Below are positions 8,528-17,502 of a stretch of DNA of 64,000 bases, piece by piece. Source of the DNA: Listeria grandensis FSL F6-0971 (lineage in GTDB: Bacteria > Bacillota > Bacilli > Lactobacillales > Listeriaceae); assembly GCF_000525835.1 (NCBI RefSeq), contig NZ_AODD01000005.1, positions 62,001-126,000 on the forward strand, in the 5' to 3' direction. Each line of letters starts with the position of its first letter. Within the stretch, counting starts at the first letter, position 1. Position numbers and translations under genes: made by a program. The notes beneath the pieces were generated by a model that had not been told where the DNA came from, did not search any database, and was given only the letters and a program-made list of their open reading frames with translations.

Positions 8528-8962
8528 ATGTCTAATTTGACGCATTTGTTTACTGGGTCGGCCGTTGCTCATGAGATAAAAATAGAAAATAAGACAAGGC
8601 ATACGCTTTTCGATACATATTTGGTAAGTGGGGATCAGCGTGAGCAGGGAAATGATTTTCAAGTTGGAGAGAAGCGGAGTTTGTATCTTTCTGCCTCGAA
8701 TTCAACGGCGTGCGAGCTGAATTTCACGATTCGTGGTGAGGAATATCACTTTCCTTTGCGTGAAAAAATAGATACGCGTAATCAAGCGCCGATTGTCGTT
8801 AATATTGTGACGGCCGGGACGGCTAGCTTAGATGTAGAGACGTATCGGGAACAGCAGCAGGGCTCAAATGGACAATTGGTTTGGAAGTATCTTAAGATTG
8901 TTTGGGGAACAGCAACATTTTCCATTGTGTTCTTTATTATTTGGCTGATGAATGTGCTTTAA
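8528..8962 (+). CDS. Hypothetical tail-anchored protein
   Basis: 144-residue protein of unknown function. Residues 1-110 are predicted soluble and beta-rich, with several evenly spaced aromatic and charged positions. Residues about 121-143 form a single hydrophobic segment at the extreme C-terminus, and there is no N-terminal signal, so it is probably tail-anchored with the body in the cytoplasm. The start follows GAAGG upstream of ATG 8528. It is probably in one transcript with the 50-residue ORF and ends before a strong terminator. I do not recognise a family. Confidence 0.65.
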   Translation: MSNLTHLFTGSAVAHEIKIENKTRHTLFDTYLVSGDQREQGNDFQVGEKRSLYLSASNSTACELNFTIRGEEYHFPLREKIDTRNQAPIVVNIVTAGTASLDVETYREQQQGSNGQLVWKYLKIVWGTATFSIVFFIIWLMNVL

Positions 8963-8979
8963 AAATAGAAAATTTAGAT

Positions 8980-9031
8980 AGCTGAAACATGATATCGACT
9001 TGAAAATCGATAATTGTTTCGGCTTTTTTTG
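8980..9031 (+). terminator. Intrinsic terminator
   Basis: Stem of about 18 bp (8980-8998 with 9007-9024, one or two imperfect pairs), loop CTTGAAAA, then seven T. Ends the small-gene cluster. Confidence 0.85.
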
Positions 9032-9067
9032 TCTGTATTTTTTATTAGTATCTTCAAAAATTGACAA

Positions 9068-9152
9068 TAAACGAAAGTAAACGAAAATAAATGATTGACA
9101 AAGTTAGTAAATAAAAATATAATGGGGAGGTAATCAAGAAAGCGCTTTACTA
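9068..9152 (+). promoter_or_regulatory. Promoter, DeoR-like direct repeats and cre site of the polyol operon
   Basis: TTGACA at 9095-9100 and TATAAT at 9118-9123 are separated by 17 bases, a consensus sigma-A promoter. Just upstream, TAAACGAAA is repeated at 9068-9076 and 9078-9086, 10 bases apart on the same helix face, a plausible site for the operon's DeoR-family regulator. AAGAAAGCGCTTTACT at 9137-9152 resembles a CcpA cre site located just downstream of the start point, where it would act as a roadblock. Confidence 0.75.
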
Positions 9153-9172
9153 AAAAAGAAGGAGATGTTCTT

Positions 9173-10285
9173 ATGTGTCAAGAGAGTACAGGTAATGTTG
9201 TGTTAGGCAAAGATATCCCTCAAAAAATGAAAGCTATTGTTGCGTATGCCCCGGGTGATTATCGTTTGGAGGAAGTCGCTGTTCCTGAGATTGGGCCTCA
9301 CGAAATTTTGGTGAAGGTGGAATCGTGCGGAATTTGTGCAGGGGATTTGAAGGCTTTTGATGGGGCTCCTAGTTTTTGGGGTGACGAGAAGCAACCTGCA
9401 TACATAAAGGCGCCGATGATTCCAGGGCATGAGTTTATTGGGCACGTCGTTGGTTATGGGGACCAAGTGACGCAGTTTGAGCTCGGTAATCGTGTTATTT
9501 CAGAGCAGATTGTGCCGTGTTGGGATTGTCGTTTTTGTAAGCGCGGTCAGTATTGGATGTGTGAAAAGCATGATTTATATGGTTTCCAGAAGAATGTAAA
9601 CGGTGGTATGGCGGAATATATGAAATTTACGAAAGAAGCGATAAATTATTTGGTTCCGGAGGATTTACCGATTGAAAAAGCGATTCTGATTGAGCCTTAT
9701 GCGTGTTCGTTCCATGCGGTGCAACGCGCGAATATTAAGTTGGGTGATGTTGTGGTGCTGGCTGGGGCGGGGACGCTTGGGCTTGGCATGATCGGTGCAA
9801 TTAAGAAATCTGGTCCGCAGAAATTGATTGTGCTGGATTTGTTTGAGGATCGGTTGGAGCTTGCGAAGAAGTTTGGTGCGGATATGGTGCTAAACCCGGC
9901 GAAGGATGATGTCATCACGATTATTAAGGATTTGACGGATGGCTATGGTTGCGATATTTACATTGAGGCGACGGGTGCGCAGAAGTCGGTGGAACAAGGC
10001 TTGACGCTGATTCGTAAGCTTGGGACTTTTGTGGAGTTTTCAGTATTTAAGGAACCGGTGACGGTAGATTGGAGTATTATTAGTGATAGGAAGGAGCTTG
10101 ATGTTCTTGGTTCGCATTTGGGTCCGTATTGCTATCCGCTTGTGATTGAAGGCATTCAAAATGGGGATTTACCTACAGAAGGTGTCGTTACCCATACATT
10201 GCCGCTCGAGGATTTTAAGGCTGGTTTTGACTTGGTGAGAAGTGGGGCGGAGTCGCTGAAGGTCGTATTAAATCCAAACCTATAA
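9173..10285 (+). CDS. Zinc-dependent medium-chain polyol dehydrogenase
   Basis: 370-residue NAD(P)-dependent dehydrogenase, likely oxidising a sugar alcohol to a ketose in the cytoplasm. The catalytic zinc site has Cys in ESCGICAGD and His-Glu in PGHEFIGHV; the structural zinc loop has four Cys in PCWDCRFCKRGQYWMCEKH. The Rossmann motif is LAGAGTLGLG. This is the sorbitol/threonine dehydrogenase class, sometimes seen with erythritol or threitol. It is the first gene after the promoter and cre site, with AAGGAG upstream of ATG 9173. Gene order with a polyol permease, DhaKL and RpiB supports a polyol substrate; which one cannot be read from sequence. Confidence 0.8.
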   Translation: MCQESTGNVVLGKDIPQKMKAIVAYAPGDYRLEEVAVPEIGPHEILVKVESCGICAGDLKAFDGAPSFWGDEKQPAYIKAPMIPGHEFIGHVVGYGDQVTQFELGNRVISEQIVPCWDCRFCKRGQYWMCEKHDLYGFQKNVNGGMAEYMKFTKEAINYLVPEDLPIEKAILIEPYACSFHAVQRANIKLGDVVVLAGAGTLGLGMIGAIKKSGPQKLIVLDLFEDRLELAKKFGADMVLNPAKDDVITIIKDLTDGYGCDIYIEATGAQKSVEQGLTLIRKLGTFVEFSVFKEPVTVDWSIISDRKELDVLGSHLGPYCYPLVIEGIQNGDLPTEGVVTHTLPLEDFKAGFDLVRSGAESLKVVLNPNL

Positions 10286-10303
10286 TCGAAAGGGGAACGT
10301 GAC

Positions 10304-11551
10304 ATGAAAAGTTTAACAAACAGAATCGGTTTGCCGCCGAAATTAATGATGGGGTACGCGGGGCTTGTCGTCTTCATGATGGGTGAAGGCTTAGAGCAGG
10401 GCTGGTTGTCGCCGTTCTTAATCAGTGGTGGACTTTCGATTCAGCAGTCGGCATTATTGTTTAGCGTTTATGGGATTGCGGCGGCGCTTGCGGCTTGGCT
10501 TTCCGGTGTGTTATCGGAAATGTTTGGGGCGCAGCGAGTAATGACGGCTGGTGTGATTATTTTTATTATCGGTTCGGTGTTTTTTATCTCTGTTGGGTTA
10601 CCAAGTCATAATTTATACGTCATGATACCGACGTATGCTCTTCGTGGGTTTGGTTATCCGTTATTTGCCTATTCGTTCCTCGTTTGGGTGGCGTATGAGG
10701 CGCCTACGGAAAAACTAGGTTCAGCGGTCGGAATTTTCTGGTTTTGCTATAGCGGTGGGCTGAATGTGTTGGGGGCGCTCTACTCAAGCATTGCGCTACC
10801 TTACTTGGGCGAAATGGTAACGTTATGGAGTGCGCTAGTCTTCGTTGTTGTCGGTGCGACAATCGCGATTTTCTTGAACCGTGAAAAAGCAGCGAAAAAA
10901 GGGACTGGCGAACGGCCAACGATGGCTTATTTATTGAAAGGAATCACGATTGCTTTTGAAAAACCGAAAATCGGGATGGGCGGTATTGTTCGGACGATTA
11001 ATACATCGGCAGCGTACGGTTTCACGGTGTTTATGCCATTATTCTTCATGGAAATTGGTTTTACACGTGGGGAATGGCTACAAATCTATGCGTGCCTTTG
11101 GTCGGTGAATATTATTTTCAACTTATTGTTTGGTGTGATTAGTGATCGGCTCGGCTGGCGGAATACAGTGATGTGGTTCGGCGGCATGGGTTGCGCGACG
11201 TTTACGGTGTTGTTTTATTACGTACCGCTTTGGTCTGGCGCGAACTTCTTGCTGACGATGCTGATCGCGGGTTGCTTCGGTGCTTGCTTGGCGGCTTACG
11301 TGCCACTTTCGGCGATTATGCCAACGCTTGCCCCTGAAAATAAGGGTGCGGCGATGTCGATTTTGAATTTAGGCGCAGGGCTGAGCACATTTTTAGGGCC
11401 TGCTGTCGTGGGGATTTTTATCGGGAGTTTGGGCACGGTTGGTGTCATTTGGGTGTTCGCGGGACTTTACGTTTTTAGCGCCTTCTTGATGAAATTTGTG
11501 ACCTTGCCGAAAAATCAGAATTTAGTAGTGCCGGCTGGTTCGGTGGATTAA
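10304..11551 (+). CDS. MFS polyol permease (RbtT/DalT-like)
   Basis: 415-residue transporter with about 12 membrane segments. The N-terminal part, with LPPKLMMGYAGLVVFMMGEG followed by a helix rich in AAALAAWLSGV, and the RGFGYPLFAYSFLVW block resemble the polyol permease family that carries ribitol and D-arabitol in Klebsiella. It is expected to import an unphosphorylated polyol by proton symport, which explains why a kinase (DhaKL) is encoded downstream. It lies 18 bases after the dehydrogenase with a GAAAGGGG ribosome site. Confidence 0.8.
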   Translation: MKSLTNRIGLPPKLMMGYAGLVVFMMGEGLEQGWLSPFLISGGLSIQQSALLFSVYGIAAALAAWLSGVLSEMFGAQRVMTAGVIIFIIGSVFFISVGLPSHNLYVMIPTYALRGFGYPLFAYSFLVWVAYEAPTEKLGSAVGIFWFCYSGGLNVLGALYSSIALPYLGEMVTLWSALVFVVVGATIAIFLNREKAAKKGTGERPTMAYLLKGITIAFEKPKIGMGGIVRTINTSAAYGFTVFMPLFFMEIGFTRGEWLQIYACLWSVNIIFNLLFGVISDRLGWRNTVMWFGGMGCATFTVLFYYVPLWSGANFLLTMLIAGCFGACLAAYVPLSAIMPTLAPENKGAAMSILNLGAGLSTFLGPAVVGIFIGSLGTVGVIWVFAGLYVFSAFLMKFVTLPKNQNLVVPAGSVD

Positions 11552-11571
11552 ATGCATTGGAGTGTTGGAAA

Positions 11572-12040
11572 ATGAAAATTGGAATTGGTGCGGATCATAA
11601 TGCTTTTGAAATGAAGGAGGCGCTGCGACGGCACATCGAGGATTCGGGGAATGAGGTCGTTGATTTTGGCTGTTTCTCGGAGGACGAAGTGGATTATCCG
11701 GATATCGCGTTTCAAGTGGGGACGGCGATTCAGGCGAGTACAGTTGAGCGTGGCATCTTGGTTTGTGGGACGGGAATCGGTATGTCGATTGCGGCGAATA
11801 AGGTACCGGGCATCCGTTCGGCGCAGTGCCACGATGTCTATTCGGCGGAGCGCGCCCAGCTGAGTAATGACGCGCAAATTATAACGCTCGGCGCAAAAGT
11901 AATCGGGCTGGAATTGGCGAAAAAAAATTGTGGACGCGTATCTGGATGTAGCGTTTGCAGGCGGCCAGTCAAAACGGAAAATTGATCAAATTTCAGATCA
12001 GGAGAGAGCCTATTTGAAGACGGGGAGTGTGGAAGGATGA
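11572..12040 (+). CDS. rpiB: RpiB/LacAB-type sugar-phosphate isomerase, frame broken in A8
   Basis: Ribose-5-phosphate isomerase B family, interconverting aldose and ketose phosphates. The start MKIGIGADHNAFEMKEALRR and the GTGIGMSIAANKVPGIR block (phosphate and active-site Cys72 region in the family) are intact. An A8 run at 11920-11927 shifts the frame so that the direct reading ends at 11985 with an unrelated tail. Removing one A restores a normal C-terminus that stops at 12040, overlapping the dhaK start in ATGA, as expected for translational coupling. Length would be 155 residues. In tetritol pathways an RpiB homologue converts erythrulose-4-phosphate to erythrose-4-phosphate. Confidence 0.8.
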
Positions 12041-13035
12041 AGAAGTTAATCAATGACGCGGATCATGTGGTAGAGGAAATGATCGATGGCTACGTGAAGG
12101 CGTTTCCGCAATATGTGAAGCAACTGGGAAATCCGCGTGCGCTAGTGCGTCAGACGCTGGATGCGGATAAGGTCGGCGTTTTGATTGGCGGTGGTTCGGG
12201 ACATGAGCCAGCTTTCATGGGTTACGTTGGCGCGGGAATGGCGGATGGTGTGGCGGTCGGGAACATTTTCGCATCGCCGCCGCCGGGTCCGATTGTGGCC
12301 GTGACAGAGGCGATTGATCAAGGCAAGGGAGTGGTGTACGTTTACGGGAACTATGCTGGGGATATTATGAACTTTGGGATGGCCGCGGAGATGGCTGATT
12401 TGGAGCATGATATTGAGGTGGCGTCTGTGGTCGTGACGGATGACGTCGCTTCGGCTCCTAAAACGGAGATGGCAAAACGGCGCGGCATCGCGGGTGAATT
12501 TTTCGTGACAAAAGTGGCGAGTGTGGCGTCGGCGCTGGGCCATGATTTGGCTGGTGTGACGCGGCTTGCGAACCATGCGAATGACGTGACGCGGACGATG
12601 GGCGTGGGCTTGTCACCGTGTTCGTTACCGCAAACTGGGAAGCCGAGTTTCACGCTCGCAGAAGATGAAATGGAAATCGGATTGGGCCATCACGGCGAAC
12701 CCGGCATCGAAAAAGGTAAATTGGAGACAGCGGACAAAGTGGTAGACCGTCTCGTTGCAGCGATTTTGGGAGATATGCCGATCGAGACGGGAGAAGAGGT
12801 TGCGGTGCTAATCAATGGATTGGGCTCAACGACGCGAATGGAACTGCTGATTATGTTCCGGCGTGTGGAGCAACTTTTGAGCGAGCGTGGTATTCGTATT
12901 TACCGGTCATTTATTGGAGATTACAGCACGTCACTTGAGATGGGCGGCAGTTCGGTGACGCTGATAAAATTGGATGCGGAGCTAAAGGAATGCATCGATT
13001 ACCCAGCTGATTGCCCGATGTATGTGCAGAAATAA
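12037..13035 (+). CDS. dhaK: Dihydroxyacetone/ketose kinase subunit DhaK
   Basis: 332-residue substrate-binding subunit of the dihydroxyacetone kinase family. The family signatures are clear: GVLIGGGSGHEPAFMGYVGAGMADG near residues 48-72 (substrate pocket) and IGLGHHGEPGIEKG, where the His forms a hemiaminal with the keto substrate. It pairs with DhaL directly downstream. No DhaM (PTS phosphotransfer subunit) is present in the window, so the kinase may use ATP bound to DhaL, or a DhaM encoded elsewhere. Substrate may be dihydroxyacetone or a larger ketose such as erythrulose. Confidence 0.85.
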   Translation: MKKLINDADHVVEEMIDGYVKAFPQYVKQLGNPRALVRQTLDADKVGVLIGGGSGHEPAFMGYVGAGMADGVAVGNIFASPPPGPIVAVTEAIDQGKGVVYVYGNYAGDIMNFGMAAEMADLEHDIEVASVVVTDDVASAPKTEMAKRRGIAGEFFVTKVASVASALGHDLAGVTRLANHANDVTRTMGVGLSPCSLPQTGKPSFTLAEDEMEIGLGHHGEPGIEKGKLETADKVVDRLVAAILGDMPIETGEEVAVLINGLGSTTRMELLIMFRRVEQLLSERGIRIYRSFIGDYSTSLEMGGSSVTLIKLDAELKECIDYPADCPMYVQK

Positions 13036-13044
13036 GGAGGCGTG

Positions 13045-13692
13045 ATGAGTATGTATAGTGCGAAGAATTTTCGCGATTTTTTGAATATCGTAACAGAAAC
13101 GATGGAACGGGAAAAAGATTATTTATGCGAACTCGATCGAAAATTAGGCGACGGGGATCATGGCGTGACGATGTCGATTGGTTGGCAGGCGATCAAAAAA
13201 GAGTTGGCACAACAGGACGAATTAGATTGTTCCAAATTAGCGGTTCTGGCGGGGAAAACCTTCCTAGAAGCCGTCGGGTCTTCGGTTGGTCCGCTTTACG
13301 CCACGGGGTTTTTGCGCGGGGCGAAGGCGATTAAGGGCAAAGAAATACTTAGCGACGCAGATTTGACGGCTTTTTGGCTGGCATTTATGGGCGGTGTGAA
13401 AGAACGCGGTCAGGCCGAAGTTGGCGATAAAACGATGATTGACACGCTGGAACCAGCGCGAATCGCATTAGAAGGCGCATTTGCCGAATCTGGCAACTTT
13501 GAAGAAGCATTCCGCGTGGCAGTGGTTGCGGCAGAAACAGGCATGATTTCGACTATCGATTTGCTATCTAAACGAGGCCGCTCTAGCAGACTTGGAGACA
13601 GGTCCCTCGGCAATCAAGATCCAGGCGCGACATCAGCCTATCTTATTTTGACGAATTTTCTCGTAAGTTTGCCAGAAAGCGTATTGGAGTAA
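13045..13692 (+). CDS. dhaL: Dihydroxyacetone/ketose kinase subunit DhaL
   Basis: 215-residue nucleotide-binding subunit, all helical. The ADP/Mg-binding Asp triad is in DRKLGDGDHGVTM, and the C-terminal lid region has LGDRSLGNQDPGATSAYLIL. It should phosphorylate the ketose held by DhaK. AAGGAGG at 13034-13040 gives 4 bases to ATG 13045 and 10 to ATG 13051; both are in frame and either may be the true start. The order dhaK-dhaL with rpiB, an SDR dehydrogenase and transketolase resembles the listerial gol operon (glycerol dehydrogenase plus dihydroxyacetone kinase linked to the pentose phosphate pathway), as I recall it. Confidence 0.85.
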   Translation: MSMYSAKNFRDFLNIVTETMEREKDYLCELDRKLGDGDHGVTMSIGWQAIKKELAQQDELDCSKLAVLAGKTFLEAVGSSVGPLYATGFLRGAKAIKGKEILSDADLTAFWLAFMGGVKERGQAEVGDKTMIDTLEPARIALEGAFAESGNFEEAFRVAVVAAETGMISTIDLLSKRGRSSRLGDRSLGNQDPGATSAYLILTNFLVSLPESVLE

Positions 13693-13716
13693 AAATCAAA
13701 TCGAGGAGTGACGAAC

Positions 13717-14472
13717 ATGTTCGATAAAAATTTTGCATTAACAGATCAAGTGGCTGTCGTAACTGGCGGTGCAAGTGGGATTGGCCGGGCGATCGTGGAG
13801 CTGTTTTTCGAAAAAGGTGCGCGGGTCGTGCTCGTGGATATTAAGGCAGATGTAGCCGAAATCGCGCAACACATTGGCGGTGCACGAACGCTCGGCATCC
13901 AAGCCGACATTACGAAAAAAGAAAACGTAGAACGCGTGATGGCAACCGTCTTAGAGAAATTCGGTCGTGTCGATATCGTGGTGAATTCAGCAGGTATTGC
14001 TCTTCTCGAAAAAGCAGCGGATCTTCCTGAATCCTACTGGGACAAGACGATGGAGCTGAATCTAAAAGCATCATTCCTTATCGCGCAAGCAGCGGGAAAT
14101 GTGATGATCAAACAAGGCCACGGCGGGAAAATCGTCAATATTGCTTCCCAAGCTTCGGTCGTCGCGCTGGATAAACATGTGGCGTACTGTGCAAGTAAAG
14201 CCGCGATCGTCTCGATGACGCAAGTTTTGGCGATGGAATGGGCGCCGCATAAAATCAATGTGAACGCTATCTCGCCAACCGTTATCCTGACAGAACTCGG
14301 CAAAAAAGCATGGGCCGGAGAAGTCGGCGAAGCGATGAAAAAACAGATTCCGATTGGCCGTTTTGGCTATCCAGAAGAGGTCGCGGCCTCGGCATTATTC
14401 TTAGCAAGCGACGCTGCGAATTTAATCACTGGTGAAAATCTAGTGATCGACGGCGGCTACACCATTCAATAG
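13717..14472 (+). CDS. SDR polyol dehydrogenase (GolD-like)
   Basis: 251-residue short-chain dehydrogenase. The cofactor motif TGGASGIG is near residue 15, NSAG near residue 92, and the catalytic Ser-Tyr-Lys lie in NIASQAS and YCASK; VLVDIK after beta-2 has an Asp, favouring NAD over NADP. This matches the GolD type of listerial glycerol/polyol dehydrogenases by context and size. It may oxidise the same polyol as the zinc enzyme or a second one. ATG 13717 is chosen over GTG 13708 because GAGGAG ends 8 bases before it. Confidence 0.8.
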   Translation: MFDKNFALTDQVAVVTGGASGIGRAIVELFFEKGARVVLVDIKADVAEIAQHIGGARTLGIQADITKKENVERVMATVLEKFGRVDIVVNSAGIALLEKAADLPESYWDKTMELNLKASFLIAQAAGNVMIKQGHGGKIVNIASQASVVALDKHVAYCASKAAIVSMTQVLAMEWAPHKINVNAISPTVILTELGKKAWAGEVGEAMKKQIPIGRFGYPEEVAASALFLASDAANLITGENLVIDGGYTIQ

Positions 14473-14485
14473 AAGGAGGACGCAT

Positions 14486-16489
14486 ATGTCACTCATGGAT
14501 CAACAAATGATAAAAACGTTACGCGTACTATCAATGGACATGGTCGAACAAGCGAACTCAGGACACCCAGGCCTACCGATGGGCGCGGCACCAATGGCCT
14601 TTACATTATGGAAAAATCATTTAAAATTTAATCCGGCACATCCGAGCTGGTTCAACCGGGACCGCTTCATTTTGTCCGCCGGTCACGGCTCCGCGCTACT
14701 GTACAGCCTGCTTCACGTTTTTGGCTATGATGTTAGCAAAGAAGACCTGCGCAACTTCCGTCAAAAAGACAGTGCCACGCCAGGTCATCCGGAATTCGGC
14801 CACACGCCCGGCGTCGATGCCACAACAGGTCCACTAGGTCAAGGCATCGCGATGGGCGTCGGAATGGCGATGGCAGAAGCGCATCTTGCCGCGATGTTCA
14901 ATAAGGAGTCCCATGACGTCATCGATCACCACACGTACGTCTTGTGCGGTGACGGTTGCTTGATGGAGGGCATTTCCTACGAAGCAAGCTCACTCGCCGG
15001 CCATCTGCAACTCGGCAAACTCATCGTGCTCTACGATTCCAACGATATTTCCCTAGACGGCAATCTTGCGCAGAGTTTTTCCGAAGACATCGATTTGCGT
15101 TTTCGCTCGGCAGGCTGGCAAACCTTGCGCGTACCCGATGGAAATGACGTCGAGGCCATCAACAGCGCCATTTTTCTAGCAAAAGCCGAGACCAACAAAC
15201 CGACTTTGATTGAGATTAAAACTATAATCGGTGATGGAAGCCCGAGCAAAGCAGGCACAGCCGCAGCACATGGTGCACCACTTGGCAAAGCAGAAATCGC
15301 CCAAATCAAGAAAAACTATGGCTGGGAACTAGACCCATTTGAATTACCAAAAACAGTCGGCTATCAAAAAGACTACTATTTATCCAAAGGAAACCACCGC
15401 GAATCGAAGTGGCTCCAGGCGTTCAACAAATACAGAACCGACTACCCAGAAGAAGCTGAGAAACTGCAACGCCTTATCGACAATCAAGAAACCGCGGATC
15501 AAGCACTCGTTTTACCAACATACACGACAAACGATGCCCCGGTGGCGACAAGAGATGTTTCCGGTACGCTTTTAAACGAGCTAGTGCCCCAATTATCAGG
15601 CCTGTTTGGCGGTTCGGCAGACCTGTCATCTTCCAACAAAACGATGATTAAAAACAGCGATGACTTCCTCGCCAATCACTATGAAGGCAAAAATATCTGG
15701 TTTGGCGTCCGCGAATTTGCGATGGGTGGCATTTTGAATGGAATGGCTTTACACGGTGGAATCAAGCCATATGGCGCAACTTTTTTCGTATTCTCAGACT
15801 ACTTACGGAGCGCGATTCGTTCGGCTGCTCTCATGAATCTTCCAGTAACATACGTGATGACGCACGATTCGATCATGGTTGGAGAAGATGGTCCAACACA
15901 CGAGCCAATCGAGCACTTAGCCTCATTCCGGGCGATGCCAAACCTCGTCGTTTTAAGGCCGGCAGATGCGAATGAAACGGTTGCCAGCTACAAATACGCG
16001 CTAACACAACAAGAAAACCCAGTGATGCTCGTGCTCAGCCGTCAAGCGTTACCAATACTGCCAACGACCGACACAAGAGCTGCGACAGACGTCGAAAAAG
16101 GAGCCTACATCCTTGCCGAATCACCAACCGATACGACAGACATGCTCCTAATTGCAACCGGTTCGGAGGTTTCCCTAGCAATGGAAGTTCGCGAACGCTT
16201 AGCGACAGAACATATCGGCGCCCGTGTTATTAGTATGCCGAGTTGGGAACTATTTGAACGCCAATCCGCAGACTACCAAGAGGCCATACTCCCAATCGAA
16301 ATCACACACCGGATAGCGATCGAAATGGCCTCATCCCAAGGCTGGCACAAATACGTTGGTGATCAAGGCAAGATCATCGCCATCGACACATTCGGAAAAT
16401 CTGGCCCAGGCATAGAACTCGCCGAAGACTTCGGTTTCTCCGCTGAAAAAATAGCGAATCAAATTTTGGCAACACTACAAAACAATTGA
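14486..16489 (+). CDS. tkt: Transketolase
   Basis: 667-residue thiamine-diphosphate transketolase, cytoplasmic, moving two-carbon units between pentose phosphate pathway sugars. The N-terminal block QANSGHPGLPMGAAPMAF, the TPP motif GDGCLMEGISYEA and the central-domain DSIMVGEDGPTHEPIEHLA are typical. It is probably a second, operon-specific copy, since Listeria has a housekeeping transketolase elsewhere. It joins the ketose-phosphate produced upstream to central metabolism. AGAAGGAGG precedes ATG 14486 and a terminator follows. Confidence 0.92.
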   Translation: MSLMDQQMIKTLRVLSMDMVEQANSGHPGLPMGAAPMAFTLWKNHLKFNPAHPSWFNRDRFILSAGHGSALLYSLLHVFGYDVSKEDLRNFRQKDSATPGHPEFGHTPGVDATTGPLGQGIAMGVGMAMAEAHLAAMFNKESHDVIDHHTYVLCGDGCLMEGISYEASSLAGHLQLGKLIVLYDSNDISLDGNLAQSFSEDIDLRFRSAGWQTLRVPDGNDVEAINSAIFLAKAETNKPTLIEIKTIIGDGSPSKAGTAAAHGAPLGKAEIAQIKKNYGWELDPFELPKTVGYQKDYYLSKGNHRESKWLQAFNKYRTDYPEEAEKLQRLIDNQETADQALVLPTYTTNDAPVATRDVSGTLLNELVPQLSGLFGGSADLSSSNKTMIKNSDDFLANHYEGKNIWFGVREFAMGGILNGMALHGGIKPYGATFFVFSDYLRSAIRSAALMNLPVTYVMTHDSIMVGEDGPTHEPIEHLASFRAMPNLVVLRPADANETVASYKYALTQQENPVMLVLSRQALPILPTTDTRAATDVEKGAYILAESPTDTTDMLLIATGSEVSLAMEVRERLATEHIGARVISMPSWELFERQSADYQEAILPIEITHRIAIEMASSQGWHKYVGDQGKIIAIDTFGKSGPGIELAEDFGFSAEKIANQILATLQNN

Positions 16490-16494
16490 GGAAC

Positions 16495-16536
16495 GAGAGT
16501 CTGAGTGTGGCGCATGCTTGCTTAGACTCTCTTTTA
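16495..16536 (+). terminator. Intrinsic terminator of the polyol operon
   Basis: 11-bp stem GAGAGTCTGAG (16495-16505) with CTTAGACTCTC (16521-16531), one wobble pair, followed by TTTTATTT. Confidence 0.8.
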
Positions 16537-16653
16537 TTTGCCAGATACTACAATTATTGGTAGGCATGTGGTAAAATGAAAATGTGATTTATTGAAAGCA
16601 AATAGAAAAAAACGATGAATTACACCATTATATGAAAAAGTAGGTGAAAATCC

Positions 16654-17422
16654 ATGTTCGCAAATCAACGTCGAAGTGAGATTTTACATAGGGTTCAAGA
16701 ACAAAAAAACAGTAACCGTCAACGAACTGAGCGAGAAATTAAACGTCTCAGCAGCAACTGTTCGGGCCGATTTAAATGCCATGGAGAAGCAAGGATTACT
16801 CACACGGACACACGGTGGCGCCATGATGAAAGAAAAAGACGACATCGACAAAAAATACGCCGTCCGCGAAAAGAAACATCGATCCGAGAAACAACGCATT
16901 GCAGCAGCGGCTTTTGAATATATCGAAGACGACCAATGCATCATTCTTGATGCTAGCACGACTTGTTTTGAACTTGCGAAATTTATCAAAGAATCAACAA
17001 AACGCCTAACCATCGTGACGAGTGGCTTAACAACTGCCGCGATGCTAAAAGAAAATCCGAATTTGACGGTCATCATCATCGGAGGTATCGTTCGTAGCGG
17101 TTCCAATTCGATTGAAGGCCTAATCGGTCATGAACTTTTGAAGAAAGTAAATGTGGATATTCTATTCACGTCCGCGTATGCGCTAAACGCCTCTGATGGT
17201 CTGACCGATTTTAGCCTATATGAAGTCGAACTCAAACGCGAAATGGTTGCGACAGCTCGAAAAACAATCGCACTCATCGATAACAGCAAACTTGGCAAAA
17301 GCTCCATCGCAACATTTGCCAAGATAGAAGACATCGAGGGGTTAGTGACGGATCAAGCGCTCTCCCGAGAACTGGCCGCGCGTTTTCATGATGCGAAAGT
17401 TCCGGTTAATATTGCGAATTGA
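16654..17422 (+). CDS. DeoR-family regulator, frame broken in A7
   Basis: DeoR/GlpR-type sugar regulator of about 255 residues. The first 19 codons (MFANQRRSEILHRVQEQK) lie in one frame and the rest in another; removing one base from the A7 run at 16703-16709 joins them into the normal DeoR start with the helix-turn-helix VTVNELSEKLNVSAATVRADL and the signature LLTRTHGGAMM. The C-terminal sensor domain has DASTTCFELAKFI and IIGGIVRSGSNSIEG, and binds a phosphosugar in relatives. It sits just after the transketolase terminator and likely controls the polyol operon, perhaps through the ACGAAA repeats at 9068-9086. Confidence 0.85.
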
Positions 17423-17502
17423 TGGACATTAGAAGGTTATAACTTCATGTGATGAGATTCACTATGATTTATTTATTCCATTTCACGAGGGTGGTCCTAA
17501 AA

